Positions 63,171 through 64,000 of a stretch of 64,000 nt of DNA are shown here, piece by piece. The stretch comes from Chloroflexota bacterium (GTDB taxonomy: Bacteria > Chloroflexota > Anaerolineae > Anaerolineales > UBA11579). How positions within the stretch are numbered: position 1 is the stretch's first letter; the number at the start of each line of letters is the position of its first letter. Location of the stretch: positions 1 to 64,000 of the forward strand of contig JACPVG010000027.1 in the NCBI GenBank assembly GCA_016191875.1. The letters are read 5' to 3'. The notes under the pieces were generated by a model, which saw only the letters and a program-made list of their open reading frames with translations, was not told the DNA's origin and ran no database searches. The translations under genes and the position numbers were made by a program.

Positions 63171-64000
63171 GGCATCTCACGGATGGCGTAGCCCAGGCGC
63201 GCCATCAACTCCGCGGCCTGGGGCGTGGATATGAATTCCTGGATGACGCGCTGGTGGCCGGGCTGCTGCCAGCGCCCGATGCGCTCGTTGTGCAGCGAGC
63301 GCACCTTACGGCCTTCCCAGGCCTTGTTCTCGGTGACGGTGGTGTGGCGGGCGAAATCCAACAGGCGCGGGTCGAACTCCTCTTCCACGTAATCGCACAC
63401 CTGCCGCAGGGTGCCTTCCAGGTCGGCAATCAGGTCTTCATAACGGATGAGCAGGGATTGGTCTGCGTAGGTCAGGCCGGCCTGCACATCAGCCACCCAG
63501 CGTTCGGGCGGCACGTAGTAACGCTGCGACGAGTTGGGATGGTGGGAGGTGACCACGTCGCGCCCGTCCCGCACCATGTGGATCAGGCGCGCCTGGCCTT
63601 CGAAGGCTGCCAGGATGTCGCCGAAGGCGCGCACGTTCTTAGGCGTCTTCTCGCACCAGCGCTGCCAGCCCGCGCCGGGGTCGAGACCATGCAGGTGGCG
63701 CAGCAACGGTCGCAGGCGGAAGGGCCGCGGGAAGAAGGCGAACATCTCTTCGTGGATGGCGTGGATATGCGGGTGCGCGCCGAGAATGGAGAGCAGCAGG
63801 GTGGTGCCGGAGCGGCCGCAGCCGCCGATGAGGATGGGTGGTTTGGGGAATAACCCGCGCAGTTGGGCCAGTTCAACCGGCTGGTAGACCAGGTCCGGCT
63901 GGCTGCTGGCCGCCAGGTGCATCTTGAGCAGCAGATCTTCGAAGTCGGCGGGTTGGGCGTTGAAGGCGTCCAGTTCTTCCGGGCTCAGGACGGCCCAGCG
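63167..64000 (-). CDS. Sulfotransferase, 5' end beyond the window
   Basis: At least 277 residues. ILIGGCGRSGTTLLLSILGAHPHI carries the phosphosulfate loop (G-R-S-G-T-T), ARLIHMVRDGRDVVTSH the 3'-phosphate site (R-D-G-R-D) and QSLLIRYEDLIADLEGTLRQV the R-Y-E-D-L motif. An ATG at 63922 is possible, but the frame stays open upstream without a stop to base 64000 and reads a sensible peptide (SPEELDAFNAQPADFEDLL), so the true start probably lies outside the window. Confidence 0.87.
   Translation of the reverse strand, partial: RWAVLSPEELDAFNAQPADFEDLLLKMHLAASSQPDLVYQPVELAQLRGLFPKPPILIGGCGRSGTTLLLSILGAHPHIHAIHEEMFAFFPRPFRLRPLLRHLHGLDPGAGWQRWCEKTPKNVRAFGDILAAFEGQARLIHMVRDGRDVVTSHHPNSSQRYYVPPERWVADVQAGLTYADQSLLIRYEDLIADLEGTLRQVCDYVEEEFDPRLLDFARHTTVTENKAWEGRKVRSLHNERIGRWQQPGHQRVIQEFISTPQAAELMARLGYAIREMP

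Noticed and set aside
1-64000. tRNA, rRNA and CRISPR arrays
   Set aside because: No cloverleaf with a GGTTCGA-type T-loop, no conserved rRNA string and no regularly spaced direct repeats of 25-40 bp were found by reading; the 8-bp arrays are too short and degenerate to be CRISPR.

Overview
The window looks like a high-GC bacterial chromosome segment, most probably from a Chloroflexota (Anaerolineae-like) genome. That placement is inferred from gene content (SpoVS, a lone dnaN, DinB and SRPBCC proteins, sulfotransferase-rich glycan loci, an SxtJ/DUF5989/carbamoyltransferase set), not from a marker phylogeny. No rRNA, tRNA or CRISPR array is visible. Genes are tightly packed, often with 1-4 bp start/stop overlaps. 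Several promoters put a TANNNT box only 6-8 nt before the start codon, which suggests leaderless mRNAs.

Layout. 1-140: edge of an insertion sequence. 230-8947 (+): surface-glycan cluster I (DUF115/MptE-like protein, GT39-like and GT2 glycosyltransferases, methyltransferase, CMP-nonulosonate cytidylyltransferase, 2-hydroxyacid dehydrogenase, sulfotransferase, Wzx-like flippase). 9015-17685 (-): J-domain coiled-coil protein, EamA transporter, a broken MFS gene, ArsR-type regulator with MFS exporter, and an operon of a winged-helix regulator, a 51-aa peptide and two tandem SRPBCC-PDZ-DinB fusion proteins. 17690-18276: long spacer with an operator, DnaA-box-like sites and a canonical promoter, where gene direction switches. 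18277-23084 (+): SH3/N-acetylmuramidase, DinB, FkbM methyltransferase, terpene-cyclase-like toroid protein, APH-like kinase, SpoVS. 23184-26185 (-): deoxynucleoside kinase and a stand-alone PEP/pyruvate-binding protein. 26265-31807: bactofilin, two SGNH-hydrolase paralogues (one with lost catalytic residues), and DUF5989-SxtJ-carbamoyltransferase. 31839-40504: NAD epimerase, membrane metalloprotease, flippase-like protein, FAD oxidoreductase, GNAT, methyltransferase, FmdB, guanylate kinase, rhomboid. 40557-50765: two crotonases, DUF2834, DinB, amino-acid oxidase, YbaK, M23 peptidase, SDR, AAC(3)-like protein and others. 50972-53592: dnaN, fabI, 3-methyladenine glycosylase. 53601-64000 (-): glycan cluster II (two glycosyltransferases, four sulfotransferases, ABC exporter, NeuA, NeuB, TylF-like methyltransferase), running off the right edge.

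The two glycan clusters together encode NeuB, two CMP-sugar synthetases, five sulfotransferases, methyltransferases and export systems. This points to a sulfated, nonulosonic-acid-containing surface polymer. The most notable unexplained signal is a dispersed element of about 140 bp with two long-range stems. There are four full copies (29139-29277, 32808-32949, 44194-44333, 50806-50945) and one rearranged copy (11159-11343). Each full copy lies just upstream of a start codon in the same orientation as the gene, including dnaN, and one stem shows a compensatory base-pair change. Two other repeat families are present: 8-bp-period degenerate arrays around the first glycan genes, and a short palindrome family beginning GTAGGGGC.
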